Positions 35,644 to 44,693 of a stretch of 64,000 nt of DNA are shown here, one piece after another (the stretch's first letter is position 1; each line of letters opens with the position of its first letter). Under the pieces are notes generated by a model. That model did not search any database, was not told where the DNA came from, and saw only the letters and a list, made by a program, of their open reading frames with translations. The DNA comes from Endozoicomonas sp965232255 (GTDB lineage: Bacteria > Pseudomonadota > Gammaproteobacteria > Pseudomonadales > Endozoicomonadaceae). The stretch is from assembly GCA_965232255.1 (NCBI GenBank), contig OZ246962.1:434001-498000 (forward strand), given 5' to 3'. Made by a program: the position numbers and the translations under genes.

Positions 35644-36364
35644 CCTTCGCCAACTCCTGATGCCATTGATAAACTAATTCAACCTTCTGCTTGACTCCAC
35701 TGGTTATCTGCACCAGAACCTTTATTTCAGCGGGCTGAAATTCGTCCGGTAAAGTGAAATCAAGGTATTCTTTGTCACTTGGCAGAGTCTGAAAATAGCG
35801 AAAGCCAAGACTCTTGACATCCTGCCCGGCCTCAACCAATTGTGACAATTCAAGGGTCTCTGCCTTGCCTGCTTTTTCACCGAGCAGCGAAACAGACAAG
35901 GTTCCTTTTAAAAACGGATTGCTTCTCTGAACCTGGGAAAGGACAAGCCGCAGACGGTAGTGACCAGGCTCACTGCCTCTGAGCAAACTGAAACTGGCCA
36001 CCCGCACACCGGTGGTGCTATCCTCCGGGGCCATGATGCTCTTGAAAAAGGACAACTCTTTGAGAAGTTCCTCTTTCTCATCTTCCAGCTGCTTGACCTG
36101 CAACCTGACGTTGTTAACCGCTTCGCGATCCATCTTCCTGGCGCTCTCTACAAGGGTCAGGCGCTGCCTAAGTTCGCTGTTTTGCTCCTGCAAGACGCGA
36201 ACTTGATCATCCAGGGCAACGTTCTGCTCCCGGACATCTGCCGTATCCTGACCACCGCGGCTACTACCATACCAATAGGCAAAACCACCCAGCAAAGCAA
36301 TAAAGATTAATAGAAAAATTCGGATTAACTGATCACGTTTTGGGTCATAACGCGTGACCCGCAT
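35612..36364 (-). CDS. Membrane-anchored coiled-coil protein (DUF6776-like)
   Basis: A 250-residue protein with one N-terminal transmembrane helix (about residues 14-35), a coiled coil (about 45-110) with heptad Leu/Val and many Glu, Gln and Arg, and a C-terminal beta-rich domain. I assign the DUF6776-like family from its regular position before a bactofilin and erpA in gammaproteobacteria. The start is ATG 36364; a TTG seven codons upstream (36385) is an alternative, and neither has a strong ribosome binding site. It overlaps the bactofilin gene by 32 bp. It may anchor or organise the bactofilin polymer at the inner membrane; that is inference. Confidence 0.75.
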   Translation of the reverse strand: MRVTRYDPKRDQLIRIFLLIFIALLGGFAYWYGSSRGGQDTADVREQNVALDDQVRVLQEQNSELRQRLTLVESARKMDREAVNNVRLQVKQLEDEKEELLKELSFFKSIMAPEDSTTGVRVASFSLLRGSEPGHYRLRLVLSQVQRSNPFLKGTLSVSLLGEKAGKAETLELSQLVEAGQDVKSLGFRYFQTLPSDKEYLDFTLPDEFQPAEIKVLVQITSGVKQKVELVYQWHQELAKDVRENDEDGE

Positions 36365-36385
36365 TCCACTTTTGTCCCGTTGCAA

Positions 36386-36752
36386 AGATGTTTACCTGTT
36401 ACTTACCAAGGCCTGTTGCCCATCCGTTGTTTGTGTTTCTGACTATCTCTTGTCAGAGGTGTATTTCAACTGGCGACTGAGCGAATACTTTGTCGTGCTC
36501 ACCACATCACTCCTGGTGATGGGTCGAGCAAAAAACCAGTCAATAAGCGACAATGTGTTACAACAGGACCTGAATACTCAACCTCGCACCAAACACACGC
36601 GGAAAAACATCACAAACGCACCAGCTATTGTTGCTCCATACCGGCAATTGCTTACCTGACCACGCTAAGCGCATCAGCAAAACAAGTCGTTTGGCTCACG
36701 CATTTTCCGAAGGTATGATCTGCCATCCACAGTTTTCATCTACTGGACTCCC
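36386..36752. other. Divergent intergenic region before the CDP-alcohol phosphatidyltransferase gene
   Basis: No gene recognised in 367 bases. It should hold the leftward promoter for the coiled-coil/bactofilin/erpA genes and the rightward promoter for the phosphatidyltransferase. Confidence 0.45.
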
Positions 36753-37385
36753 ATGCTCGATAAATGGATAGCCCCACTGACCCAGCCCCCATTGAGAAAA
36801 CTGGCCTCCAGACTCTTGCGCCGTGGCATCACAGCCGACCAGGTTACCATCACAGGTTTTGTGCTGGGTATGCTCGCCATACCCTTGCTATCCCAAGGAT
36901 ATTACTTCCTGGCTCTGCTGACCATCGTGACCAACCGCATTCTCGACGGGCTGGATGGGGCCTTGGCCAGAATGAGCGGGCCGAGCGATGCCGGTGGCTT
37001 TCTGGACATTACGCTGGATTTTATCTTCTATTCCGGCGTTGTTTTGGGCTTTGCCCTGGCTTCACCACAACACAATGCCATTGCCGCCTGCACACTGATT
37101 TTTTCATTCATGGGCACCGGATCGAGCTTTTTGGCCTATGCTGTGATGGCTGAGCGGCACCAGCTCAAGCCTCCTCACCATCAGGGTAAATCACTCTATT
37201 ATCTGGGAGGGCTGGCGGAAGGCACTGAAACCATTGTTCTCTTTGTGCTGTTTTGTCTTTTGCCCGAATACTTTGTGCCGCTGGCTTTTGGCTTTTCTGC
37301 AATCTGTATATGGACGACTATGCTGCGAATCTGGGGTGGTTATCGTGCCATCGTCCGGGCGGAGGAGCAAGTAAGGAAATTGTAA
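36753..37385 (+). CDS. CDP-alcohol phosphatidyltransferase family protein
   Basis: A 210-residue integral membrane enzyme of the CDP-OH-P transferase family, which exchanges the CMP of CDP-activated lipids for an alcohol. The motif D-G-x2-A-R-x7-G-x3-D-x3-D is visible in DGALARMSGPSDAGGFLD followed by I-T-L-D (about residues 72-93), with one residue fewer in the first spacer than the commonest form. About six hydrophobic helices follow. The alcohol acceptor cannot be told from sequence. It stands alone, with an orphan gene downstream. Confidence 0.88.
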   Translation: MLDKWIAPLTQPPLRKLASRLLRRGITADQVTITGFVLGMLAIPLLSQGYYFLALLTIVTNRILDGLDGALARMSGPSDAGGFLDITLDFIFYSGVVLGFALASPQHNAIAACTLIFSFMGTGSSFLAYAVMAERHQLKPPHHQGKSLYYLGGLAEGTETIVLFVLFCLLPEYFVPLAFGFSAICIWTTMLRIWGGYRAIVRAEEQVRKL

Positions 37386-37517
37386 CGGCTCGCCACTGGG
37401 TTCGTTTGGGCGGCAAACCTGACAATATTCATTCTCCCAATAAAAATTACGGGCAAAAATTACATGGCACCCATCGTTTAGCCGTTTCAGTTGAGTCGAC
37501 TACCAGCAGCGAGTGAT

Positions 37518-37571
37518 GGCAGCTGACTATAAAGCGGCAGGTGGCTATAAATAGGCAGGTGGCCATAAATA
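37518..37571. repeat. 18-bp tandem repeat, three units
   Basis: Three head-to-tail 18-base units related to GGCAGGTGGCTATAAATA. The second and third differ at one base, the first is more diverged. It lies between the phosphatidyltransferase gene and the orphan gene. Confidence 0.8.
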
Positions 37572-37649
37572 GCAACTACGACCAGTGACAACAAAACAGT
37601 GAAAGGAACCCCGGATTTCTTGCACAACAAATGTCTCAGGGATACACCA

Positions 37650-38846
37650 ATGCGACCATCAGCAGCCAATCCTACCAGTGCGCCACCGCTCAAAAAGTCA
37701 CCGTACAGCCAGAGAAGGGAGCTTCAGCCCCCACAAGCAAAAGCATTTAATCGCGCCGTTGGCGCACCCCGAGACAACATTGCCCCAGAGGTGGTGAGTC
37801 AAATCCATCTGCTGTTCAATAACCAGTTACCCGCTGCGAACGTCCCACTGAGCCACGCCAAAGCATTGCGAGACTATGTTATTGTGCAATTGAACAACTA
37901 CCTGGCCCTAACCCTGCAACAACCTACCCTGGCCATAGCTGATCTTACTGACAGCGCCTCTGACATTAGCGATCAAGACTCAAGTAGCAGCCCACCCTCA
38001 ACAGAAACAGGCACTCATTCCAGCTCTTCAGATAGCATGGCACTGGTGGATGCGGAAAACTGCCAGCAAGACCTCTGTCGTCAGCTAATGAATTTAAAGG
38101 CAGCAGTAACCAGCGGTAAGCTGGGGCTGGATAACGATAAAATAAAAAGGTACCTGAAGCAGCAGTTATCCAAAAAGGCCTATCAAGGCTTTAAAAGCAT
38201 TTTCAAAAAACAACCGAAAACAGAAAAAACCGATAGCGTGGATACCACGAGCCGCATCATCAATACCGTGCTCATCATAGGGCCGGAAATCTACCAGTGC
38301 TTCTTCAATGCCCTGACCGATTGCGGTTACCACGGTCTGTTTCAGTCAGAAATTCACTCTAGGCAAAAGAGCCAGAACCTCAACCCGTTTCCTGGCAGAA
38401 ACAACTCCCTCCCTGACAGGTTTCGCCAGCGTCATTTCCAGCCGCTGATGTCGCAGTGGCCATTATCTCCCGTTTTATCCGGTTACACCGGGGTTGATCA
38501 CCACCGCAATAACCCGCACTCCCATGCACACGCGACCGCCGAAAGCCGCAACGTTATCCCACCGTCGGACGATCCGTCAGTCATTCCCATTCGCATCAAC
38601 AGAAAAGTTCCGGTCACGCCAGCCAAGTCACCGCTGCTGCAATCTTTTAGACCGGCACCACCGCCGCGCGAAGAACACGAAGAAATAGCCAGTACCGGCC
38701 AGCTCACGGCCAATGCCGTGGCAGCCGAGGTGCTGCGTCGGGATTTTGTGCTGGCCAAAACGTCATCCTTGCGGGGGTCGGGCTCGCGCTTTTTGCCTCC
38801 TCCGCCAGCGGACTGGGTCATAGAGGAGGAACCAGAGGACAATTAA
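37650..38846 (+). CDS. Orphan effector-like protein with disordered Pro/Ser-rich termini
   Basis: I recognise no family in this 398-residue protein. The start is ATG 37650 with AGGGA seven bases upstream; an in-frame GTG at 37599 is an alternative. The first 40 residues are rich in Ser, Pro, Ala, Lys and Gln. A helical segment (about 45-100) precedes a Ser/Asp-rich tract (about 108-135). A second helical, Lys-rich region (about 145-195) follows. The last 180 residues are rich in Pro, Arg, Ser and His with no predicted hydrophobic segment. Such disordered, lineage-restricted proteins are typical of type III effectors in host-associated bacteria, but no chaperone or secretion gene is nearby. 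No codon or frame break is seen. Confidence 0.6.
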   Translation: MRPSAANPTSAPPLKKSPYSQRRELQPPQAKAFNRAVGAPRDNIAPEVVSQIHLLFNNQLPAANVPLSHAKALRDYVIVQLNNYLALTLQQPTLAIADLTDSASDISDQDSSSSPPSTETGTHSSSSDSMALVDAENCQQDLCRQLMNLKAAVTSGKLGLDNDKIKRYLKQQLSKKAYQGFKSIFKKQPKTEKTDSVDTTSRIINTVLIIGPEIYQCFFNALTDCGYHGLFQSEIHSRQKSQNLNPFPGRNNSLPDRFRQRHFQPLMSQWPLSPVLSGYTGVDHHRNNPHSHAHATAESRNVIPPSDDPSVIPIRINRKVPVTPAKSPLLQSFRPAPPPREEHEEIASTGQLTANAVAAEVLRRDFVLAKTSSLRGSGSRFLPPPPADWVIEEEPEDN

Positions 38847-38898
38847 CTCGCGAGAATAGTCTAGCTTGCGAGAATAGCTGACAGAAACAAAAAGAAGG

Positions 38899-39732
38899 CT
38901 ACTGTCGGATAAATCGTAGCGGGGCAGTCTCCACAGATGACGTGCTGCGCAGTGGGTTGATATCAAGCCCACCCCGACGCAGGTACTGGGCATAAACCGT
39001 CAACTCAGCCAATTGGTAGTGCTTTTGCAGATCAACAAAAACCCGCTCGACGCACTGCTCGTGGAATTCCTGATGGTCACGAAATGAGCAGACGTAGCGC
39101 AGCAGTGCCGCCCGATCAATGGGCTCACCACAATAGCTCACCACCAACGTACCCCAGTCTGGCTGCCCGGTAACTGGACAGTTGGATTTAAGCAGATGAG
39201 TGTGCAACGTTTCGCTGATCACTTGGTTACTGTCACTGCTTTTGGCCAGCAACAGTGGATTGTACTGATAGCAGTCAACCTCAACGTCCAGTTCATCAAT
39301 GTTAATGCCAGGCGCAATATCAAACGCACGGGCAGCAAACTCGTCAACCGTGAACAGCTGTACCTTGACCGGTGCTTTTGCCACCACCGACAAGTCCGCG
39401 ATCAAGCGCTCGGCCACATGTTCAGCGCTGGCAAAGCGAGACTGGTTAAACGAATTGAGATAGAGCTTGAAGGACTTGGACTCAATCAAACATGGGGAGT
39501 TGCAAGGTAGTTCAAATTGCGCCACCCGCACAACCGGTTTACCCTGCGGCGTCAGCCAAGACAATTCATAACCATACCAGAGATCCCGACCAAAGAACGG
39601 CAGCTGACTGTGATCAATGCCCAGCTCCGCACGCTTCTCTCGGCGTTCGATAGGAAATAGCAACGACGGATCGTATTCTGACTTATATTCGCTGGTTTTG
39701 CCCAGCGGCGAGGCGTGCAACACGTTATTCAT
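38899..39732 (-). CDS. queF: NADPH-dependent 7-cyano-7-deazaguanine reductase QueF
   Basis: QueF reduces preQ0 to preQ1 in queuosine biosynthesis. The 277-residue length is that of the long, two-domain QueF type (E. coli 282). The QueF motif ESKSFKLYLNSFNQ is in the N-terminal half, and the catalytic cysteine is Cys185 in LKSNCPVTGQPDWG. The ATG at 39732 gives the usual N-terminus. It follows the ABC exporter pair on the same strand after a short gap occupied by a tandem repeat. Confidence 0.96.
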   Translation of the reverse strand: MNNVLHASPLGKTSEYKSEYDPSLLFPIERREKRAELGIDHSQLPFFGRDLWYGYELSWLTPQGKPVVRVAQFELPCNSPCLIESKSFKLYLNSFNQSRFASAEHVAERLIADLSVVAKAPVKVQLFTVDEFAARAFDIAPGINIDELDVEVDCYQYNPLLLAKSSDSNQVISETLHTHLLKSNCPVTGQPDWGTLVVSYCGEPIDRAALLRYVCSFRDHQEFHEQCVERVFVDLQKHYQLAELTVYAQYLRRGGLDINPLRSTSSVETAPLRFIRQ

Positions 39733-39752
39733 TGGTAAAAGCGCTATTTTTC

Positions 39753-39784
39753 CGACTATTTTTCAGATCGACTATTTTTCAGAC
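39753..39784. repeat. 16-bp tandem duplication
   Basis: CGACTATTTTTCAGAY occurs twice head to tail, differing only at the last base, in the queF leader. Confidence 0.85.
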
Positions 39785-39789
39785 AATCA

Positions 39790-40632
39790 TCAACTTCTCA
39801 GGCCACGACCGGTTTTCAACAAGTACATACTGTAGGCGCCGAGCAACACTATAACCGCCAGTGTCACCAGGTAAGAAAAACCTGAAAAACCGACAAGATG
39901 GCTATCAATACCACTGCCCTGTCCCAGAAGTCCATAGCGGAACGTGTTCACCTGGTAGAAAATGGGGTTGATCAGGGAAACTTTCTGCCAGAACTCGGGC
40001 AAAATATTGATGGAATAAAAGACACCGCCCAAGTAAGTCAGAGGTGTCAGAACGAACGTCGGAATAATGGCTACGTCGTCAAACTTGCGAGCAAAAACAC
40101 CGTTGATAAAACCGCCCAGGGCAAATACCGTGGCTGTCATCACCACCGCCAGAATGGTGGCCAGCAGGTTGTGAATGTGCAGATCAACAAAAAACAATCC
40201 CAGCCCCATAACAATGGCTCCAGTGATCACACCTCTGGCCACTCCCCCGAGCACATAACCGGCCAGGATGATAGCGTTGGGCACTGGGGCAACCAACACC
40301 TCCTCAATGCTGCGCTGAAACTTATTGCTGAAAAAGCTGGATGCCACATTGCTGAAGCTGTTGGTGATCACGGCCATCATCACCAGCCCCGGCAGCACAT
40401 AGGTCATGTAGCTGAAACCGTCCATGGTACCAATGCGCGAGCCAATAACTGCTCCGAAGATAATAAAATAGAGCACCATAGAGATGGCTGGCGGCAATAA
40501 CGTTTGCGGCCAGATACGCATAAAACGCCGGACCTCCTTGATGAATATGGTGACAAAGGCCACCCAGTGATAACGATACTCAGCAAGCAATGATGTGACT
40601 GGCTGCCCGTCCCCGTTATTAACACCTGACAT
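39790..40632 (-). CDS. ABC-2 type transporter permease, YadH-like
   Basis: A 280-residue permease of the ABC-2 exporter family with about six hydrophobic helices and the family segment near NPIFYQVNTFRYGLLG. Its ATG overlaps the stop of the ATP-binding subunit by one base (TAATG), so the two form one unit. It resembles E. coli YadH, whose substrate is not known. Confidence 0.9.
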   Translation of the reverse strand: MSGVNNGDGQPVTSLLAEYRYHWVAFVTIFIKEVRRFMRIWPQTLLPPAISMVLYFIIFGAVIGSRIGTMDGFSYMTYVLPGLVMMAVITNSFSNVASSFFSNKFQRSIEEVLVAPVPNAIILAGYVLGGVARGVITGAIVMGLGLFFVDLHIHNLLATILAVVMTATVFALGGFINGVFARKFDDVAIIPTFVLTPLTYLGGVFYSINILPEFWQKVSLINPIFYQVNTFRYGLLGQGSGIDSHLVGFSGFSYLVTLAVIVLLGAYSMYLLKTGRGLRS

Positions 40633-41600
40633 TAGGCCACTTCTCCCTCTGAGGCATCCTGATCACCATTTACAGCATCGTTTACTGCATCGTGGTTGGT
40701 TATGTTCATAAACAGCTCTTCCAGCCGGTTACTTTTATTACGCATGCTGGCTACCTCAATCTGGAATTGGCTAAGCTGGCGAAACAGATCATTAACCCCG
40801 GCATTTTTGTCCACCTCCACTTCCAGGGAATGGCTGTCAATCTGACTGACCCGATAGCCATTGAACGACGGTAGTTGTTTGATTGGCTGGCGCAGGTCAA
40901 GGACAAAGCTTTCCTTGTGCAGCAAGCTCAGCAAATGTTTCATGGTGGTGTTTTCTACAATCTGTCCCTGGTCGATAATGGCAATATTGCGACAGAGCTG
41001 CTCGGCTTCTTCCAGATAGTGAGTGGTAAGAATAATGGTGGTTCCCCGAGCGTTAATCTCCCTGATAAAGTGCCACAGGCCACGGCGCAGTTCGATATCA
41101 ACACCCGCTGTGGGCTCGTCCAAAATCAACAGCCGTGGCTCATGAACGAGTGCCCTGGCAATCATCAGGCGTCGCTTCATGCCGCCCGAGAGCATTCTGG
41201 ACTGAGTAAACCGCTTATCCCACAAGCCCAGTTTTTTCAGATAGTGCTCTATACGCGGTCGGGCCTGACGGGGAGACAACCCGTAATAACCAGCCTGAGT
41301 TACCAGTATATCCTCAACTTTCTCAAACTGATTAAAGTTGAACTCCTGCGGCACCACCCCTTGCGCTCGTTTGGCGCGTCCCAGGTCGCGGTCAATGTCA
41401 TAACCAAAAACGGCTACGCTGCCAGCGGTTTTACGCACCAGAGAGGAAATTATTCCGATCGTGGTGGACTTCCCGGCGCCGTTCGGGCCTAACAGGGCAA
41501 AAAAATCCCCCTGGGCCACTTCCAGGTTAATGCCTTTCAGGGCAACAAAACCGTCGTCGTACGTTTTTTGCAAATTCTTGATGGCCAATGCCCAGGTCAT
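40632..41600 (-). CDS. ABC transporter ATP-binding protein, YadG-like
   Basis: A 322-residue ATPase of the YadG type. Walker A is GPNGAGKST, the signature is L-S-G-G-M, and Walker B is LLILDEPTAGVD followed by the switch histidine in LTTHYLEEAE. The start is ATG 41600; an in-frame start at 41621 is less likely. A C-terminal extension of about 90 residues follows the nucleotide-binding domain, as in YadG. It pairs with the overlapping permease; exported substrate unknown. Confidence 0.93.
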   Translation of the reverse strand: MTWALAIKNLQKTYDDGFVALKGINLEVAQGDFFALLGPNGAGKSTTIGIISSLVRKTAGSVAVFGYDIDRDLGRAKRAQGVVPQEFNFNQFEKVEDILVTQAGYYGLSPRQARPRIEHYLKKLGLWDKRFTQSRMLSGGMKRRLMIARALVHEPRLLILDEPTAGVDIELRRGLWHFIREINARGTTIILTTHYLEEAEQLCRNIAIIDQGQIVENTTMKHLLSLLHKESFVLDLRQPIKQLPSFNGYRVSQIDSHSLEVEVDKNAGVNDLFRQLSQFQIEVASMRNKSNRLEELFMNITNHDAVNDAVNGDQDASEGEVA

Positions 41601-41773
41601 AATGGTCAGCCTTGGTCTCAACCGTGAGATCGCAGGATATGGGAAAATTTTTTGTCGATTATCAGGTTATTGACGTTTAAAAGCGAGGCTCAGCAAGAGG
41701 TATATTCGCTGGGTCGGCAGGAATAACGGTGGTATTGTACAAATAATTGGCAAAAGGCTATGCGAACAGCGTA

Positions 41774-42679
41774 TTACCCCAGCAATGCTGCCAACGCCCC
41801 ATTGATATCCGGGTAAGCAAAGCTGAAACCGGCCTCTCGCAGTCTTTCCGGGATCACTGCCGGACCTTCGGTGAGCAGCTGGGCCGCTTCACCGAGCAGC
41901 AACTCAAGAGCATACCTGGGCATGGGTATAACGGCCGGTCGTCGTATGGCGCGCCCGAGCGCCCGGGCAAAGGCTTTATTGTTGAGCACCTCTGGTGCCA
42001 CTGCGTTATACACGCCAGTGGCGTCCTGATGTGTGACCAGATAACGCAAGATACCAAGCATGTCGTCCATATGAATCCAGGGTACGATCTGCTGCCCGTC
42101 GCCGATAGGGCCGCCAAGTCCCAGGCGAAAAGCGGGCAGCATCTTTTGCAGAGCACTGCCGTCGGGATGCAACACCACACCAATCCGAACGATGCAGGTA
42201 CGCACCCCCATGGATTCAACGCGCCGCGCCGCCTGCTCCCAGCGGTTGCACAGCGTCGCAGCAAAGTCATTGCCAACCGCGGCGGACTCATCAAGCACTT
42301 CACCGGTGCCGTGGGCCACACCATAAAAACCCACGGCGGAAGCACTGATCAGACAGCCAGGCTTATTCTCCATGCGCTCGATCAGATCCACCAGCTCCGC
42401 AGTGACGCCAATACGACTATCAAGCAACACCTTCTTGCGGGCCGGGCTCCATCTTTTGTCGAGAATACCTTCGCCGGCAAGATTGATCACCGCATCAAAA
42501 CAGGTGGCAGGATTAATGGCTGCCAGGGAGGTTACCGGCTTTACCCTGCTGGAGAGCTGCAAGCGAACATCATGGGCTGGCTGACGACTCAGGACCACCA
42601 CGTCATGTCCTTCATCAAGTAGCTGCTGCACCAACCGCCGCCCTATAAAACCTGTTCCGCCAGTGATTAAAAATTGCAT
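41774..42679 (-). CDS. YfcH-like NAD-dependent epimerase (TIGR01777 family)
   Basis: A 301-residue short-chain-dehydrogenase-like protein. The N-terminal Rossmann motif is G-G-T-G-F-I-G (residues 7-13), and the DUF1731 C-terminal domain ends in FSFAYPDINGALAALL. E. coli YfcH is 297 residues. The family is often labelled a cell-division inhibitor homologue, but its role is not established. A leftward terminator lies about 95 bases upstream of its start and isolates it from transcription coming from the ptsG side. Confidence 0.9.
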   Translation of the reverse strand: MQFLITGGTGFIGRRLVQQLLDEGHDVVVLSRQPAHDVRLQLSSRVKPVTSLAAINPATCFDAVINLAGEGILDKRWSPARKKVLLDSRIGVTAELVDLIERMENKPGCLISASAVGFYGVAHGTGEVLDESAAVGNDFAATLCNRWEQAARRVESMGVRTCIVRIGVVLHPDGSALQKMLPAFRLGLGGPIGDGQQIVPWIHMDDMLGILRYLVTHQDATGVYNAVAPEVLNNKAFARALGRAIRRPAVIPMPRYALELLLGEAAQLLTEGPAVIPERLREAGFSFAYPDINGALAALLG

Positions 42680-42770
42680 GCGCCTGTCAGCTCCAGAGTT
42701 CCGGCGTGACCCCGTGGTTGGTCAAGCCTGACGGTTACCGGTAAGTGATTGTAACACTCCCGCAACAAAT

Positions 42771-42803
42771 AAAAAAAAGCCCGGATCCCCTCAAATCCGG
42801 GCT
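42771..42803 (-). terminator. Leftward rho-independent terminator
   Basis: AGCCCGGAT and ATCCGGGCT form a perfect 9-bp stem with an 8-base loop. The eight-base A run at 42771-42778 reads as a T-tract on the - strand. The + side has no T-tract, so it works leftward only. No - strand gene precedes it before ptsG, so it must end an unannotated transcript. Confidence 0.8.
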
Positions 42804-42840
42804 CGACTGACTGTCACACTGCTGGCTCCCGCTTCTCGTT
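42771..42840 (-). ncRNA. Candidate small RNA ending at the leftward terminator
   Basis: The - strand shows a -10-like TATTAT at 42846-42841 followed about 40 bases later by the strong terminator, with no open frame between. This fits a small RNA of about 65-70 nucleotides encoded divergently to ptsG. No convincing -35 hexamer was found and I do not recognise the sequence as a known small RNA. Proposed on terminator position only. Confidence 0.3.
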
Positions 42841-42961
42841 ATAATATCCATGAAATCAGCAAGCACCGACCAGGTCTGGAACGAGGTATTTATTATTATC
42901 AGGACCCGTTCTTCCGCCTCTCAGCACATGGTCATAATACGTATTATCCGAATTAATTTTA

Positions 42962-42975
42962 TTGATATACGTCAA
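42962..42975. promoter_or_regulatory. FNR/Anr-like site upstream of ptsG
   Basis: TTGAT-ATAC-GTCAA matches the FNR/Anr consensus TTGAT-N4-ATCAA at nine of ten positions. It lies about 255 bases upstream of the ptsG start. The same half-sites with the same N2AC spacer end occur ahead of adhE. Confidence 0.5.
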
Positions 42976-43229
42976 TATTCAGTTATGCATACCTATACTT
43001 GCCAGATTAAGCCACCAGCATGATCGAGCAGACTCACGCCTCGAAAAAGATAAAGTTAGTCTATCCTTGAAAATTACTGACTTACTGTTGACAATCGTCA
43101 AACCGACCACGGTAGTCGCACTGTGTCGTTTATTTTCAGTACTCCCGCACGTTTCATACACTGGCGACTGCCAGTCGGGCCGTTTCCGTCCCATCGGTCC
43201 CTTTGTATCCGCGCACGGAGTATCCTCTC

Positions 43230-44663
43230 ATGATCAAAACCATTTTTGGTACGTTGCAGAAAATCGGCAAGGCGTTAATGCTGCCCGTGGCCGTGTTACC
43301 CGTGGCCGGGATTTTACTTGGGGTGGGGAGCGCCGGCTTTTCGTTTATTCCTGAGCTGCTCTCCAGCATCATGGCCCAGGCTGGCGGCTCGGTATTCAGT
43401 AACCTGGCCATCATCTTCGCCATCGGCACGGCCATTGGCTTGACAGAAAACGACGGTGTCTCCTCAGTAGCCGCCGTGGTCGGGTTCGTGGTTATGCTTG
43501 GTACCATGGGCACCATGGTCACCTATCTTGGCCTGGAGCCGTCTATGGTAATGGGTATTGCCACCATCGACACGGGCGTCTTTGGGGGCACCATTGCCGG
43601 CATCCTGGCTGCGGTAATGTACAATCGCTTTTACCGCATAGAGCTGCCGGATTATCTGGGCTTTTTTGCCGGCAAACGTTTTGTGCCCATCATCACCGGT
43701 ATTTTTGCCATTCTCCTGGGCGTCATACTCAGTTTTATCTGGCCCCCCATTCAAAGCGTGATCAATATTTTCTCCCAGTGGTCGGTCAATGAGAATCCCG
43801 AAGCGGCCGGTTTTGTTTACGGTTTCGTTGAACGCCTGCTGATTCCCTTTGGGCTGCACCATATCTGGAACGTGCCTTTCCAAATGGAAATGGGCGAGTT
43901 CATCGACGCCTCCGGCACAGTATTCAATGGCGATATCGCCCGCTTCTTTGCCGGCGACCCGACAGCCGGTTTCTTGGCCGGTGGTTACCTGTTCAAAATG
44001 TTTGGCCTGCCGGCAGCCGCCATTGCCATCTGGCACTGCGCCAAGCCTGAGAACAAAGCCAAAGTCAGCGGTATTATGGTGTCAGCCGCACTTACCTCCA
44101 TGCTGACCGGTATTACCGAGCCCATTGAGTTTTCGTTCCTGTTTGTGGCGCCTTTGCTCTACGCCATACACGCAGTACTAGCGGGCATGGCTTACGCCAT
44201 CACTAACTACCTCGATATCAAGATGGCCATGTCGTTTTCCAATGGCCTGATTGACTACGTCCTCTACTTTGGTATTGCCACCAAACCGGTGTGGATCATT
44301 TTCCTGGGCGCAATTTACGCAGTTCTCTACTACGTTATCTTCCGGGTACTGATCACGATGCTGAATCTGAAAACTCCGGGACGAGAAGATGACTTTGAGG
44401 CAACCACCTCAGTGGCACCCTCGAGCGAAATGGCCATCGAATTGGTAAATGCCTTTGGCGGCAAAGATAACATCAAGAACCTTGATGCCTGTATTACCCG
44501 ATTGCGGGTTACCGTCAACGATCCAGCCAAGGTCGATATCGAGAAAGTGAAACAGCTTGGTGCTACTGCGGTAGTGGTGGTCGGGGATAATATGCAGGCA
44601 ATCTTCGGACCACGTTCGGACAACATTCGTTCCGAAATGATTGAAGCCATGAAAACCATGTAG
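43230..44663 (+). CDS. ptsG: PTS glucose-specific EIICB component PtsG
   Basis: PtsG imports and phosphorylates glucose. The 477-residue protein has the same length as E. coli PtsG. The IIC membrane domain (about residues 1-390) starts with the family-like LQKIGKALMLPVAVLPVAG. The C-terminal IIB domain has the phosphorylated Cys421 (DACITRLRV), the same number as in E. coli. I choose ATG 43230 with CGGAG upstream; an in-frame extension to 43203 is unlikely. EIIA-Glc (crr) lies on the opposite strand 0.8 kb away beyond an orphan gene. A FNR/Anr-like site is in its leader. Confidence 0.96.
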   Translation: MIKTIFGTLQKIGKALMLPVAVLPVAGILLGVGSAGFSFIPELLSSIMAQAGGSVFSNLAIIFAIGTAIGLTENDGVSSVAAVVGFVVMLGTMGTMVTYLGLEPSMVMGIATIDTGVFGGTIAGILAAVMYNRFYRIELPDYLGFFAGKRFVPIITGIFAILLGVILSFIWPPIQSVINIFSQWSVNENPEAAGFVYGFVERLLIPFGLHHIWNVPFQMEMGEFIDASGTVFNGDIARFFAGDPTAGFLAGGYLFKMFGLPAAAIAIWHCAKPENKAKVSGIMVSAALTSMLTGITEPIEFSFLFVAPLLYAIHAVLAGMAYAITNYLDIKMAMSFSNGLIDYVLYFGIATKPVWIIFLGAIYAVLYYVIFRVLITMLNLKTPGREDDFEATTSVAPSSEMAIELVNAFGGKDNIKNLDACITRLRVTVNDPAKVDIEKVKQLGATAVVVVGDNMQAIFGPRSDNIRSEMIEAMKTM

Positions 44664-44670
44664 TCAGTTG

Positions 44671-44693
44671 CGCCGGGAAGCACAGTCCCGGCG
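44671..44693 (+). terminator. Hairpin after ptsG
   Basis: CGCCGGGA pairs perfectly with TCCCGGCG around a 7-base loop, seven bases after the ptsG stop. It lacks a T-tract. Confidence 0.55.

Larger units (their letters stand above)
42680..43229. other. Regulatory region between yfcH-like gene and ptsG
   Basis: 550 bases with no protein gene. It holds a leftward intrinsic terminator (42771-42803), a TATAAT-like sequence at 42840-42845, an FNR/Anr-like site (42962-42975) and a TTGACA hexamer at 43088-43093 that could be a -35 for ptsG, though the matching -10 is weak. Confidence 0.55.
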
